From the NCBI RefSeq assembly GCF_003014475.1, contig NZ_PYGJ01000001.1, forward strand, positions 1-64,000: a stretch of 64,000 nt of DNA. Direction: 5' to 3'. The stretch is from Shimia abyssi. GTDB taxonomy: Bacteria; Pseudomonadota; Alphaproteobacteria; Rhodobacterales; Rhodobacteraceae. Position 1 is the stretch's first letter. The number at the start of each line of letters is the position of its first letter. The position numbers were made by a program, and so were the translations under genes. The notes below the pieces were generated by a model. That model saw only the letters and a list, made by a program, of their open reading frames with translations, searched no databases and had not been told where the DNA came from. Below are positions 26,889 through 35,620 of the stretch, one piece after another.

Positions 26889-27856
26889 CGGGTTGTCACC
26901 GGAATACAATCTGCGTTTTCCGCCTTGAGCGCTGAACACAGCCGCCGCGCGTCGCTCACATCGGCAAAACCCATTGCGCGCAGACGATAAAACACCTTAC
27001 CGCCACTGCTCGCCTTTTGAATCACTCGGGTTTTGTCCCCCAGATAATCGCTGAACCGATCGCTCAACTTGCCCCATTCTACGGCGGCAATCTCTGGTGT
27101 CGCATAGGCGCCCAACTGCACCATTCGCGTGCCAACCGGAATTTCTGAAGGGTCTTCGATCACCTTGGGCGCCGCATCGATGGCGGGCGATGCTGAAGCA
27201 ACCTCAAATGTCGCGCTCAGCGTCGCCGGACGCGCGACCGGACGCAACGATCGCTTGATCCCGCCCTGAATAACCGGGCGGCTTGGCTCAGGCTCTACCA
27301 CCTCTTCGACATCAGAAAGCGCGGTAACCACAGGTGGTGTCTCGATCTGTGGATCATTTGCTAATGGCGTTGCCCCTGCGGCCAGTCGCGCAGCCAATTC
27401 TTCGACAGAAAGCGCCTCACCGGCTTGCAACGGTGGCGGGGCCACTATTTCTTGCGGGGCTGCGGTCGCCGTTTCCAATGTCTCTTTTTCAACGGCTGGT
27501 GTGCTTGTCGGCAACACTGCCGCATCATTCTCGTTCAGCGATATCGGCGCGGGCGCCAAAACCAGTCGATCCGCCGGGGCTCCGGCAGTACCATCCGCGG
27601 CAACAGTATTCACCGCCAACCCCTGATTTTCGGCAGGTCGTCCACCCGGTGTTTCTGGCTTTTCACGCATTGGTCCTTCCAGCGCGCGCACAACCGGTAC
27701 CCCGCTGACATCTCGCACCAAAAGCTTGTAGCCCCAAACACATGTGCCCACCACCAGCACTACAGACACAAACGTGCCTGCCCAGCTCATCGCCTTGCCA
27801 GCATTGCGGGGTTCGTTTGGATCAACGCCCCGCGTTCCCATGGGAATATCTGCCAT
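26885..27856 (-). CDS. SPOR-domain membrane protein
   Basis: Encodes 323 residues with one transmembrane helix near residues 24-45 (WAGTFVSVVLVVGTCVWGYK), a long Pro/Ala/Glu-rich periplasmic linker and a C-terminal SPOR domain of about 75 residues (VQLGAYATPEIAAVEWGKLS...YRLRAMGFADVSDARRLCSALK). SPOR domains bind denuded peptidoglycan at division sites. Its place between argS and nagZ, with a 4-base overlap to nagZ, fits a cell-wall role. Confidence 0.85.
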   Translation of the reverse strand: MADIPMGTRGVDPNEPRNAGKAMSWAGTFVSVVLVVGTCVWGYKLLVRDVSGVPVVRALEGPMREKPETPGGRPAENQGLAVNTVAADGTAGAPADRLVLAPAPISLNENDAAVLPTSTPAVEKETLETATAAPQEIVAPPPLQAGEALSVEELAARLAAGATPLANDPQIETPPVVTALSDVEEVVEPEPSRPVIQGGIKRSLRPVARPATLSATFEVASASPAIDAAPKVIEDPSEIPVGTRMVQLGAYATPEIAAVEWGKLSDRFSDYLGDKTRVIQKASSGGKVFYRLRAMGFADVSDARRLCSALKAENADCIPVTTR

Positions 27857-27936
27857 TATCGCCTCACTGCGCCGGCGATTCAGTGTCGCCGGGGTTATCT
27901 TGCCTTAGCCTCTATAACCCCGCGCGACGTGCAGTT

Positions 27937-29682
27937 TTATCGCATCTCCTGCGCGGGAGTTACGCCGAGAATACCAAGACCTGCGGAAATAACAACGGCA
28001 ACGGCACGTGCCAGCGCAATTTTCGCCTGACTTGTGGCAACATCACCCTCTTGAATGAACCGCAACGATGGATCGTCATTGCCCCGGTTCCACAACGCGT
28101 GCAGTTCGCTGGCCAATTCGTAAAGATAAAACGCCACCCGGTGCGGCTCGTTTGTACGCCCCGCGATCTCAACCAACCGAGGCCATTCCGCCAGTTTTTT
28201 GGCCACATCAAGCTCTGCCGCGTGGTCCAGTTTCGACAGATCCGCCGCGATCAGCATAGCTTCATCCGAAGTAATTCCAGCCTCTTCTGCCTTGCGCAGA
28301 ACCGAACACACCCGCGCATGGGCGTATTGCACATAAAATACCGGGTTGTCCTTGGATTGTTCCAGAACCTTGTCGAAATCAAAGTCCAGCGGGGCGTCGT
28401 TCTTGCGGGTCAGCATCACAAAGCGGGTCACATCCGCGCCGACCTGATCGACCACGTCGCGCAAAGTGACAAAATTCCCCGCCCGTTTGGACATCTTAAA
28501 CGGCTCGCCGTTTTTCCACAGCTTCACCAGCTGCGTTAGCTTGATATCCAGCGGCACCTTGCCATCGCTCAGCGCCGAAACCGCCGCTTTCATCCGCTTG
28601 ACATATCCACCGTGATCCGCACCAAACACATCAATAAGCGCGTCGAAGTCTCTGGAAACCTTGTCATAATGATACGCGATATCGGGCGCAAAATAGGTCC
28701 ATGCCCCGTCTGACTTTTTCACCGGGCGGTCCACATCGTCACCATGCTCGGTTGACTTGAACAACGTCTGCTCACGCGGTTCCCAATCTTCGGGTTTTTT
28801 ACCCTTGGGCGGCTCCAGCACACCTTCATAGATCAGGCCCTTGGCCTCCAGCGACGCCAACGCCGCCTCAATCTGGCCGGTTCCATAGAGCGATTTTTCC
28901 GAGTAGAAGACATCCATCTCTACACCCAGCGCCTTAAGGTCAGCGCGGATCAGGTCCATCATCGCCTCTGTCGCATACTCACGAACCGGCACAAGCCAGA
29001 CATCCTCGGGCTGTCCCACATATTCAGCGCCGACTTTCGCCTTCAACGCCTGACCAACCTCGACCAGGTACTCACCAGGATACGTTCCATCCGGAAATTC
29101 AACCGCCTCGCCGTGTGCCTCGAGATAACGTAAATATACAGATCTCGCGAGAACATCGACCTGCGCACCACCGTCGTTGATGTAGTATTCGCGTGTCACA
29201 TTAAAGCCGACAAAGTCCAACAGGCTCGCCAACGCATCGCCAAATACGGCCCCCCGTGTGTGCCCTACATGCAGCGGGCCGGTCGGGTTAGCAGACACAT
29301 ATTCTACGTTTACCTTGGCACCCTGTCCCAAAGTTGAACGCCCGAAATCAGCTCCACCTTCCAGCGCTGCCTTGACCAGCCCCTGCCACAGCTCCGGTGC
29401 AAGGCGTAGGTTCAAAAACCCTGGCCCCGCGACATCGGCACTTGTGACTCGGACATCAGCCGCCAGCTTTGATGCCAGCGCTTCGGCAATATCACGCGGC
29501 TTCATCTTGGCCGGTTTGGCCAAAACCATTGCGGCATTGGTCGCCATGTCGCCATGGGCGGCATCACGTGGCGGTTCCACCGCAACATTGGCAAAATTCA
29601 ATCCCTCGGGCAGCGTGCCTTCGGTCTGCATTTTTTCCAGCGCGGCAATCACTAGCGCGCGCATCTCGGTAAAGAGGTTCAT
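27937..29682 (-). CDS. argS: Arginyl-tRNA synthetase
   Basis: Encodes 581 residues from the ATG at 29682. The class I motifs are [19 protein letters not shown] (HIGH region, near residue 125) and FKMSKRAGN (KMSKS-like). An N-terminal Add-1 domain and a C-terminal anticodon-binding domain ([15 protein letters not shown]...[20 protein letters not shown]) are present. It sits between dgt and the SPOR gene, all leftward. Length and features are normal. Confidence 0.96.
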   Translation of the reverse strand: MNLFTEMRALVIAALEKMQTEGTLPEGLNFANVAVEPPRDAAHGDMATNAAMVLAKPAKMKPRDIAEALASKLAADVRVTSADVAGPGFLNLRLAPELWQGLVKAALEGGADFGRSTLGQGAKVNVEYVSANPTGPLHVGHTRGAVFGDALASLLDFVGFNVTREYYINDGGAQVDVLARSVYLRYLEAHGEAVEFPDGTYPGEYLVEVGQALKAKVGAEYVGQPEDVWLVPVREYATEAMMDLIRADLKALGVEMDVFYSEKSLYGTGQIEAALASLEAKGLIYEGVLEPPKGKKPEDWEPREQTLFKSTEHGDDVDRPVKKSDGAWTYFAPDIAYHYDKVSRDFDALIDVFGADHGGYVKRMKAAVSALSDGKVPLDIKLTQLVKLWKNGEPFKMSKRAGNFVTLRDVVDQVGADVTRFVMLTRKNDAPLDFDFDKVLEQSKDNPVFYVQYAHARVCSVLRKAEEAGITSDEAMLIAADLSKLDHAAELDVAKKLAEWPRLVEIAGRTNEPHRVAFYLYELASELHALWNRGNDDPSLRFIQEGDVATSQAKIALARAVAVVISAGLGILGVTPAQEMR

Positions 29683-29739
29683 CAAACCCGTCCTTTTAGA
29701 TTTGGCTCGGGTTTATCACCCTATACCGTCAGGTCAATG

Positions 29740-30879
29740 TCACTTGCCCATCAGCCGCGCGTGCTCCTGCAAGGCAAAACGATCCGTCATGCCCGCAATA
29801 TAGTCGCTCACCATACGCGCGATCGCCGTTTTGTTCCCGCATCCGCGCACGTCATCATGCCAAGTTTCAGGCAGCAGCAGCGGATTTTCTATCAAAAGCG
29901 GAAACAAATCCTCAACGACTTCAGTGACTTCTTCCCGCATTTTGATAACCGAAGGCGCGCGATACATGCGCGTGAACAAAAACTTTCGGATCTCTTTAAG
30001 CTGGCTCCACAGTTCCGGCGTAAATTGCACAACCGGCACCCCAAGGTTTCGCACATCCTCCACTGATTGCGCACCGCTTGCCGCCAGATTGTCGCGTGCG
30101 GTGTCAATCACATCTGACACCATCACACCAAACACCCGCCGCAACCCTTCGTGGCGTCTTCGGATCGGATCCAATTTCGGGTATCTGAGATCCACCTCAG
30201 CGTAGCAATCTGCCACAATTGGCAGCTCGCAAATCTCGTCCTCACTGAACAGCCCAGCACGCAATCCGTCATGCAGATCGTGATTGTTGTATGCAATGTC
30301 ATCGGCGAGTGCCGCCACTTGCGCTTCTGCGCCGGCATGGGTGTACAATTCAAGGTCATGCACAGCGTTGTAATCGGCCAGCGCATAGGGCAACTCTCCG
30401 ACCACCGGACCGTTATGTTTTGCAATTCCTTCAAGGGTTTCCCAGGTGAGGTTCAACCCATCAAACTCAGCATAATGCCTCTCTAGCGACGTCACGATCC
30501 GCACTGCCTGCGCGTTGTGATCAAACCCGCCAAAGGGCGCCATCAGCGCGTCCAGCGCATCTTCTCCTGTGTGGCCAAACGGCGTGTGCCCAAGGTCATG
30601 CGCCAGCGCCACCGCCTCGGTCAATTCCTGATTGAGCCCCAAGGCGCCCGAAATTGTCCGAGCCACTTGGGCAACTTCAATAGAATGGGTCAGACGCGTG
30701 CGGAAATAATCCCCTTCGTGCTCGACGAACACTTGCGTCTTATGCTTCAGCCGCCGGAACGCGCTGGCATGTATTATTCGGTCCCGATCGCGTTGAAAAC
30801 ACGACCGAAAACTGCTTTCCTCCTCCGGAAAACGCCGTCCCCTGGCGTGTCCCGGATCAGAGGCATAGGGCGCAACCAT
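29740..30879 (-). CDS. dgt: dGTPase-like HD-domain triphosphohydrolase
   Basis: Encodes 379 residues. The HD fold is clear from RLTHSIEVAQVARTI (first His) and ALAHDLGHTPFGHTGE (HD pair and following His), with LADDIAYNNHDLHDGLRAG giving the last Asp. FRRLKHKTQVFVEHEGDYFRTRLTHS is the deoxyguanosinetriphosphate triphosphohydrolase-like signature. These enzymes remove triphosphate from dNTPs and help balance pools. It is the first gene of the leftward argS-SPOR-nagZ-scpAB block and divergent from erpA. Confidence 0.9.
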   Translation of the reverse strand: MVAPYASDPGHARGRRFPEEESSFRSCFQRDRDRIIHASAFRRLKHKTQVFVEHEGDYFRTRLTHSIEVAQVARTISGALGLNQELTEAVALAHDLGHTPFGHTGEDALDALMAPFGGFDHNAQAVRIVTSLERHYAEFDGLNLTWETLEGIAKHNGPVVGELPYALADYNAVHDLELYTHAGAEAQVAALADDIAYNNHDLHDGLRAGLFSEDEICELPIVADCYAEVDLRYPKLDPIRRRHEGLRRVFGVMVSDVIDTARDNLAASGAQSVEDVRNLGVPVVQFTPELWSQLKEIRKFLFTRMYRAPSVIKMREEVTEVVEDLFPLLIENPLLLPETWHDDVRGCGNKTAIARMVSDYIAGMTDRFALQEHARLMGK

Positions 30880-30977
30880 GTCGCTGGTCCTTGTAGCCTG
30901 TCCTGACCCCCTCTATATTGCAGTTTGCGTCCGGGTAGAACCGGGCAAATCGCGCGAAACTGTTGTCAGGTGACAAA

Positions 30978-31301
30978 ATGCAACTGCCTCCTAAAGTGAC
31001 TGAACGGGCCTATGCCCGACTTGCCGAAATCGGTGCCGCATCTCAGGGTCAGGCGCTGCGTGTCGCGGTCGAAGGTGGAGGGTGTTCAGGCTTTCAATAC
31101 GAGATCTCGCTGGACGCTCAGAAAGATGACGATTTGGTTCTCGAGAAGGACGGCGAAAAGGTGCTGGTCGACGCTGTATCCTTGCCATTTCTGACAGACG
31201 CAGTGATTGATTTCACCGACGAATTGATTGGCGCCCGGTTTGTCATCGACAACCCGAACGCCACAAGCTCGTGTGGATGCGGCACAAGCTTTTCTATGTA
31301 A
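30978..31301 (+). CDS. erpA: Iron-sulfur cluster insertion protein (ErpA-like)
   Basis: Encodes 107 residues from the ATG at 30978. The A-type carrier signature is complete: GGGCSGFQYEISLD with Cys, and SSCGCGTSFS with the CxC pair near the end. Such proteins hand Fe-S clusters to apo-enzymes. The divergent pairing with dgt is common in alphaproteobacteria. IscA and ErpA are hard to separate by eye, so the symbol is moderately sure. Confidence 0.85.
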   Translation: MQLPPKVTERAYARLAEIGAASQGQALRVAVEGGGCSGFQYEISLDAQKDDDLVLEKDGEKVLVDAVSLPFLTDAVIDFTDELIGARFVIDNPNATSSCGCGTSFSM

Positions 31302-32252
31302 TTACAAACTGCTACGCGTCGAAGCTCGCGTATATCCCCAACGTTCCAACGCCAGCTTAAAACGGCCAACCCACGGGTAAGGTACGCCTTCGGGCTGCAT
31401 CTGATCATACACAAGGAATACACCCGAACCGATCACAATACTAACGCCCAAGTAAATGTGCAGAGCAGGAAACTCACCAAAGAAGAGTGCGCCCAGAACC
31501 ACCATCCATACAAACTGCAAATTCATCAGCGGCGTTACCGTATAAGCAGCCATCAGGCGCAGCGCGATCACTGAAAGCCATCGCGCCGCAAACAGCAGAA
31601 CGCCATATGCCAGCATCCACATCACATCTGTGATAGGCATCGGTTTGAAAACAAACGGCAAAACAGCCGCCATAACAACAGCCAGAGACAGATTCGGGTA
31701 AAACACCTGTGCCAGCGAATTGTTCTCATGCTGCCCGATATAGCGGGCCAGCACCAACGACAATGTACCGCAAACACATGCAAAAAGCGCCACCAAATAC
31801 CCCGTGGACACAGTGGAAATGCCGCCCGGAAACAGACACAACATGCCCACAAACCCCGCACACAAAGCGGCCCAGGCCATCGGTCGGACGTGTTCATGAA
31901 GAATTGGAGCCGAGAATAATCCGGCGAATATCGGCATCATGCCTATGAAAACAAACACTTCAGCGAGGGGCAGCAACCGGAATGCATGAAAAAACGCAAC
32001 CGACCCAACCACGGTTAACGCCGAGCGCATTGCCATGGCTTTTGGGCAGATCGTCCTCAAACTCTGCCCCTCGCCTTTAAGCCGCGCAGCTCCCCAGCTC
32101 AGCGCGACCACCAGAAATCCTGACACCACAAACAACTGCGGCGCTGCATAGCCCGAGGCGATCAGCTTGGTAATCGCATCCGCCCCGGAAATCATCATCG
32201 TATAGAGCACCACCAATGCGGTGCCGACTAACGTTGCCCGCCTGCTTAACAT
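31302..32252 (-). CDS. EamA/DMT-family transporter
   Basis: Encodes about 316 residues with ten predicted transmembrane helices in two EamA repeats. The first contains RSALTVVGSVAFFHAFRLLPLAEVFVFIGMMPIFAGLFS; the second ends with NLQFVWMVVLGALFFGEFP. These are drug/metabolite exporters of broad substrate. Start: the ATG at 32252 overlaps the preceding TGA as TGATG; a GTG one codon earlier is the alternative. It is the last gene of the FTSGL-repeat operon, so it might export a product of that operon. It ends directly against erpA. Confidence 0.82.
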   Translation of the reverse strand: MLSRRATLVGTALVVLYTMMISGADAITKLIASGYAAPQLFVVSGFLVVALSWGAARLKGEGQSLRTICPKAMAMRSALTVVGSVAFFHAFRLLPLAEVFVFIGMMPIFAGLFSAPILHEHVRPMAWAALCAGFVGMLCLFPGGISTVSTGYLVALFACVCGTLSLVLARYIGQHENNSLAQVFYPNLSLAVVMAAVLPFVFKPMPITDVMWMLAYGVLLFAARWLSVIALRLMAAYTVTPLMNLQFVWMVVLGALFFGEFPALHIYLGVSIVIGSGVFLVYDQMQPEGVPYPWVGRFKLALERWGYTRASTRSSL

Positions 32253-33328
32253 CACGACGCCCCCACTAGTGAAGAAGCTCGCGCAAACCCCTGAAAAAAC
32301 TCATCAAATGAATCGCAAGAGTTCTCTGCACAAGTCATGATCAACTGCGCATCCGGGCTCAGCGTTTCCAACACAGGTTCGCGCATCTTGTCCCAGTTTC
32401 CAGATCTGTCCTCATCCATGCGATACATGCATTCCGACAGTTCCCGCAGCGGGCCACCTGCCCCCACAGGCTTGAAAAACCCCATACGCTCAGCATCGAA
32501 GGCCCTGTTAAACGGCTTCCGATCGGTCGCTGCTAACATCCAGTTGCACACTAGATACTCATGGTAATCATCCTGCTGAGCCACGTGATCACCACTTTCG
32601 ATCTCAAACATCGCAGTATGGCGCAAAAGCCAGTTTTCCCACAGCTCCGGAACCGGCAAATCTCCAAATTTCAAGGCGACGACAACTTCGGCCAACAGAT
32701 CTGCGTTCTGTTCAAGAAAAGCCAGTAAACCTATGAATTCCAATGACTTTGCAGTTTCTGCACACAGCACAGGATCAATTCGCCCATACTCTGACAGATA
32801 GAACACTGCATGAGTCAGCTCATAAGCTGCTTTCTTGTTGGGCATCGCGAAAGTAGCTGAACGAGACATAAATCGACGCATACGCTCTTCCAATCCGCCA
32901 TCTTCCGGCAGCGGATCTATTCCCCTGCGCGCCATCAACCGGCGCGCTTCCATCCGTTGCAAATCTGACAACTCCGCTTGCGCGAACCCTTGCTCCGCAA
33001 CCCATTTTGATAATACCTCACCCTTGTTGCCCGCCATGCCCAGGTCTTCTAGATCCAGACAGATCGACAACAAAAACCGATAGTATTGAGGGAAAAACTG
33101 AAGCCGTTTTTCTACATTTTCATAGTATCCGGAATAAATGCTCAGAGCTGCGTCCCCCACATTTGCTTGGGTACACTCCAAAATGTTTAGCAGCTCGGCA
33201 TTTTCCTTAAGCCAAAACACGTCATCCCCAAAGCGACGATGTTTGGCAAAGCTCTGCATGAGCGCCGCGTGGCGCTCTGCAGGTTCTTGCCGCTGGGACG
33301 GGACGATCAGTTGCACGACATTTGACAT
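32252..33328 (-). CDS. Unknown protein in the FTSGL operon
   Basis: Encodes 358 residues from the ATG at 33328, which has a good AAGGAAG site; the longer frame to 33367 is not used. Soluble, mostly helical, without signal peptide. Notable stretches are MQSFAKHRRFGDDVFWLKENAELLNILE, EYLVCNWMLAATDRKPFNRAF, and an acidic Cys-containing end (MTCAENSCDSFDEFFQGFA). I suspect it belongs to an uncharacterised roseobacter family (perhaps DUF6902) but cannot confirm it. It lies 66 bases behind the repeat protein and is coupled to the transporter by a TGATG overlap, so the three genes probably serve one process. Confidence 0.65.
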   Translation of the reverse strand: MSNVVQLIVPSQRQEPAERHAALMQSFAKHRRFGDDVFWLKENAELLNILECTQANVGDAALSIYSGYYENVEKRLQFFPQYYRFLLSICLDLEDLGMAGNKGEVLSKWVAEQGFAQAELSDLQRMEARRLMARRGIDPLPEDGGLEERMRRFMSRSATFAMPNKKAAYELTHAVFYLSEYGRIDPVLCAETAKSLEFIGLLAFLEQNADLLAEVVVALKFGDLPVPELWENWLLRHTAMFEIESGDHVAQQDDYHEYLVCNWMLAATDRKPFNRAFDAERMGFFKPVGAGGPLRELSECMYRMDEDRSGNWDKMREPVLETLSPDAQLIMTCAENSCDSFDEFFQGFARASSLVGAS

Positions 33329-33394
33329 CACAAAACTTCCTTGTTCATTTTGTTCATCACAAGGCACACATGCGCCCCGTTCCCTAGCACCGAC

Positions 33395-34300
33395 TTAAAG
33401 GCCAGAAGTGAAAAGCTCGGCGCCTTCGCCAGCTTCAGCTTTTGCACCCTCACGTGGGGCCAGACCGCTGGTGAACATTTGAACAAGGCCGCTTGTGAAC
33501 ATTTCAACCGCGTCACCGTCTTCTGCGGATGTGCCACTTGCCGACAGGCCGGATGTGAACATTTCCAGCCCTTCGCCATTGGACGCTTCGGCAGTTTCCT
33601 TGGGGGCCAGACCGGATGTGAACATTTGAACCAGACCGGACGTAAACATCTCTACCGAGTCACCAGTTTCCGCGGATGTGCTTCTTGCCGACAGCCCGGA
33701 CGTAAACAGTTCCAGTCCATCGCCATTGGTCACATCCGCTTTTTCGCTGGGTGCCAGGCCGCTGGTGAACATTTGAACAAGTCCACTTGTGAACATTTCA
33801 ACCGCGTCACCGTCTTCTGCCGATGTGCCACGTGCCGAAAGGCCGGATGTAAACATTTCCAGCCCATCGCCATTGGACGCTTCGGCAGTTTCCTTGGGGG
33901 CCAGACCGGATGTAAACATTTGAACCAAACCAGACGTAAACATTTCTACTGAGTCACCGGTTTCTGCGGACGTGCCGCTTGCCGACAGGCCGGATGTGAA
34001 CATTTCCAGACCTTCTCCAGATACTGTTTCGGCGGTTGCGGATGGGGCAAGTCCGCTGGTGAACATCTGCACAAGCCCGCTTGTAAACAGAGCTGTGTCG
34101 GCTCCTGTCAATGCATCGCCAGCCATGTCCGCAGACAGTCCGGAAGTGAACATTTCAGTGAAATCGCCGTCTAAGGGGCTTGCTTGTGTGGAACGTACCG
34201 AACGCTGTGAAAAGGTTTCGTTAATCATTTCGTTAGATTTTTTCGAGAGCATTTTTGAATTCCCAGTTGATGTTTCGAGCCCCTTAACGCTTGCACCCAT
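33395..34300 (-). CDS. FTSGL-repeat protein
   Basis: Encodes 301 residues. After ~49 polar N-terminal residues (with KKSNEMINETFSQRS) the rest is five near-identical units of 49-50 residues, each with three copies of [ML]FTSGL, and one last LFTSGL that is the exact C-terminus: 16 copies in all. Between them lie Glu/Ser/Thr/Ala/Gly linkers such as SASGTSAETGDSVE and APKETAEASNGDGLE. The repeats contain no Cys, Trp, Tyr or His. There is no signal peptide. An in-frame ATG at 34252 has the better ribosome site. It may be a multi-copy peptide precursor, an adhesive or a scaffold; I do not know. First gene of a three-gene leftward operon. Confidence 0.75.
   Translation of the reverse strand: MGASVKGLETSTGNSKMLSKKSNEMINETFSQRSVRSTQASPLDGDFTEMFTSGLSADMAGDALTGADTALFTSGLVQMFTSGLAPSATAETVSGEGLEMFTSGLSASGTSAETGDSVEMFTSGLVQMFTSGLAPKETAEASNGDGLEMFTSGLSARGTSAEDGDAVEMFTSGLVQMFTSGLAPSEKADVTNGDGLELFTSGLSARSTSAETGDSVEMFTSGLVQMFTSGLAPKETAEASNGEGLEMFTSGLSASGTSAEDGDAVEMFTSGLVQMFTSGLAPREGAKAEAGEGAELFTSGL
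33398..34153 (-). repeat. 147-base coding tandem repeat array
   Basis: Five consecutive DNA units, four of 147 bases and one of 150, plus an 18-base partial unit make up this array within the FTSGL protein gene. Units alternate in linker type (ETGDSVE versus EDGDAVE), which suggests expansion by duplication of unit pairs. Such arrays are prone to copy-number change and assembly collapse. Confidence 0.8.
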
Positions 34301-34733
34301 TCCGTGTTTTTCAAAACTATTTTTCTAGCTTAGCGAGTTATTTGATTAAACGATTACTTTAAGTTCACCTCGTAATATTCTGTTTTAATTTCTTATTTAC
34401 CTCCAATTCGCGCCTGCAAATTTTTGCCATTTTGATGCCACTTTCTTGCCACATTTCGACTCAAATTGAGAGAATCGAACTGGCGTCACCTGCGAATCCC
34501 CGGTCATTTTCACCTTCATTCGGCCACCGAATCCGAGTGATTCCATGCTCGAGTTGGATGCAATTTCCGCGCGCTATTCGATCTGGCTTCATTCATTAAG
34601 CAGACTGGTTTTGGCAGAGAGGTACTTGCCGTCTCCTCACTTCCAGCCGATAGTTGCGCCAGACAATCGACCAGCTACGACTGAGTCATTCTGGCACGGC
34701 AACAGGCGACTGTACAAATTCAGAGGAAGCGCG
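34301..34733. other. AT-rich intergenic region between FTSGL operon and xthA
   Basis: These 433 bases contain no gene I can support. They are noticeably AT-richer than the surroundings (for example ATTTGATTAAACGATTACTT). Two divergent promoters are expected here, for the FTSGL operon and xthA, but I see no clean consensus. An open frame upstream of xthA (from 34545) is not continuous with the nuclease family start. Confidence 0.5.
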
Positions 34734-35513
34734 ATGAAAATTGCAACTTTCAACATCAATGGAGTCAAAGCACGGTTTGAAACGTTGCCGCGTTGGCTCG
34801 AAGAAGCAAAGCCAGACGTCGCGCTCCTTCAGGAAATCAAATCCATTGACGAGAACTTCCCGCGTGAAATTTTCGAAAATCTCGGCTATCAAGTTGAAAC
34901 CCATGGACAAAAAAGCTTCAACGGCGTCGCAATATTGTCCAAGATCCCGCTCGAAGACGTCAAACGAGGCCTGCCGGGCGACGACACTGATGAACAGGCG
35001 CGCTATATCGAGGCGACAGTTATGGCAGAAACGCCAATACGCGTTTGCGGACTATATCTACCAAACGGCAATCCAACGCCCGGGCCAAAATATGATTATA
35101 AACTTGCATGGATGGAACGCTTGATCGCACGGGCAGAAACTCTTCTAGCCACAGAAGAGCCATTCCTCATGGCCGGAGACTATAACGTTATCCCCCAAGA
35201 CGAAGATGCAACCCGGCCGGATGCGTGGCATTCCGACGCGCTTGGATTACCCCAAAGCCGCGCCGCATTCCGCCGTCTTCTCAACCTCGGACTAACCGAA
35301 GCATTTCGCGCCTGCACTTCCAACGCCGGCCATTATTCCTTTTGGGATTACCAGGCCGGGTCTTGGGATCGCAACGACGGTATTCGCATTGATCACTTCC
35401 TGCTTTCGCCGCAATGTGCCGATCTATTGCTCGACTGCCAAATAGACAAAGAAGAACGGGGCCGCTCTAAGCCATCCGACCATGTTCCGGTCTGGGTTGA
35501 TCTTGCAGCCTAA
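34734..35513 (+). CDS. xthA: Exodeoxyribonuclease III
   Basis: Encodes 259 residues from the ATG at 34734, where the family N-terminus MKIATFNINGVKARFE begins, after a GAGGAAG site. It is an AP endonuclease and 3'-exonuclease for base excision repair. Active-site segments are LLQEIKS (Glu), the Tyr in GLYLPNGNP, AGDYNVIPQDED (Asp/Asn), YSFWDYQAGSWDRNDGIRIDHFL and the final SDHVPVWVDL (Asp-His). Length is normal. Confidence 0.94.
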   Translation: MKIATFNINGVKARFETLPRWLEEAKPDVALLQEIKSIDENFPREIFENLGYQVETHGQKSFNGVAILSKIPLEDVKRGLPGDDTDEQARYIEATVMAETPIRVCGLYLPNGNPTPGPKYDYKLAWMERLIARAETLLATEEPFLMAGDYNVIPQDEDATRPDAWHSDALGLPQSRAAFRRLLNLGLTEAFRACTSNAGHYSFWDYQAGSWDRNDGIRIDHFLLSPQCADLLLDCQIDKEERGRSKPSDHVPVWVDLAA

Positions 35514-35531
35514 TCCCCAAACACCAATTCC

Positions 35532-35560
35532 GCATAGGATTGCGCCATGCAGTCCTATGC
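35532..35560. repeat. Inverted repeat between xthA and the monooxygenase gene
   Basis: GCATAGGA (35532-35539) and TCCTATGC (35553-35560) are perfect inverted 8-mers around 13 bases. They lie between two convergent genes and may form a two-way transcription-stop hairpin, though there is no T run. A small GTGCC/GGCAC hairpin follows. Confidence 0.4.
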
Positions 35561-35620
35561 TAAACCTGTGTGCCGACAGGCACTCATTTAGATAAATCCA
35601 AAAATTTACGTGTTTTCGGT

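Noticed and set aside
33341..33952. 203-codon rightward frame opposite the FTSGL array
   Set aside because: Repetition only mirrors the tandem array on the other strand; no ribosome site and an unnatural His/Cys-rich composition.
33398..34153. CRISPR array
   Set aside because: The repeats are 147 bases, contiguous, in frame and without unique spacers; it is a coding tandem repeat.
34330..34360. CtrA-type site (TTAA-N7-TTAA) ahead of the FTSGL operon
   Set aside because: Two TTAA words are present but spaced by nine bases rather than seven.
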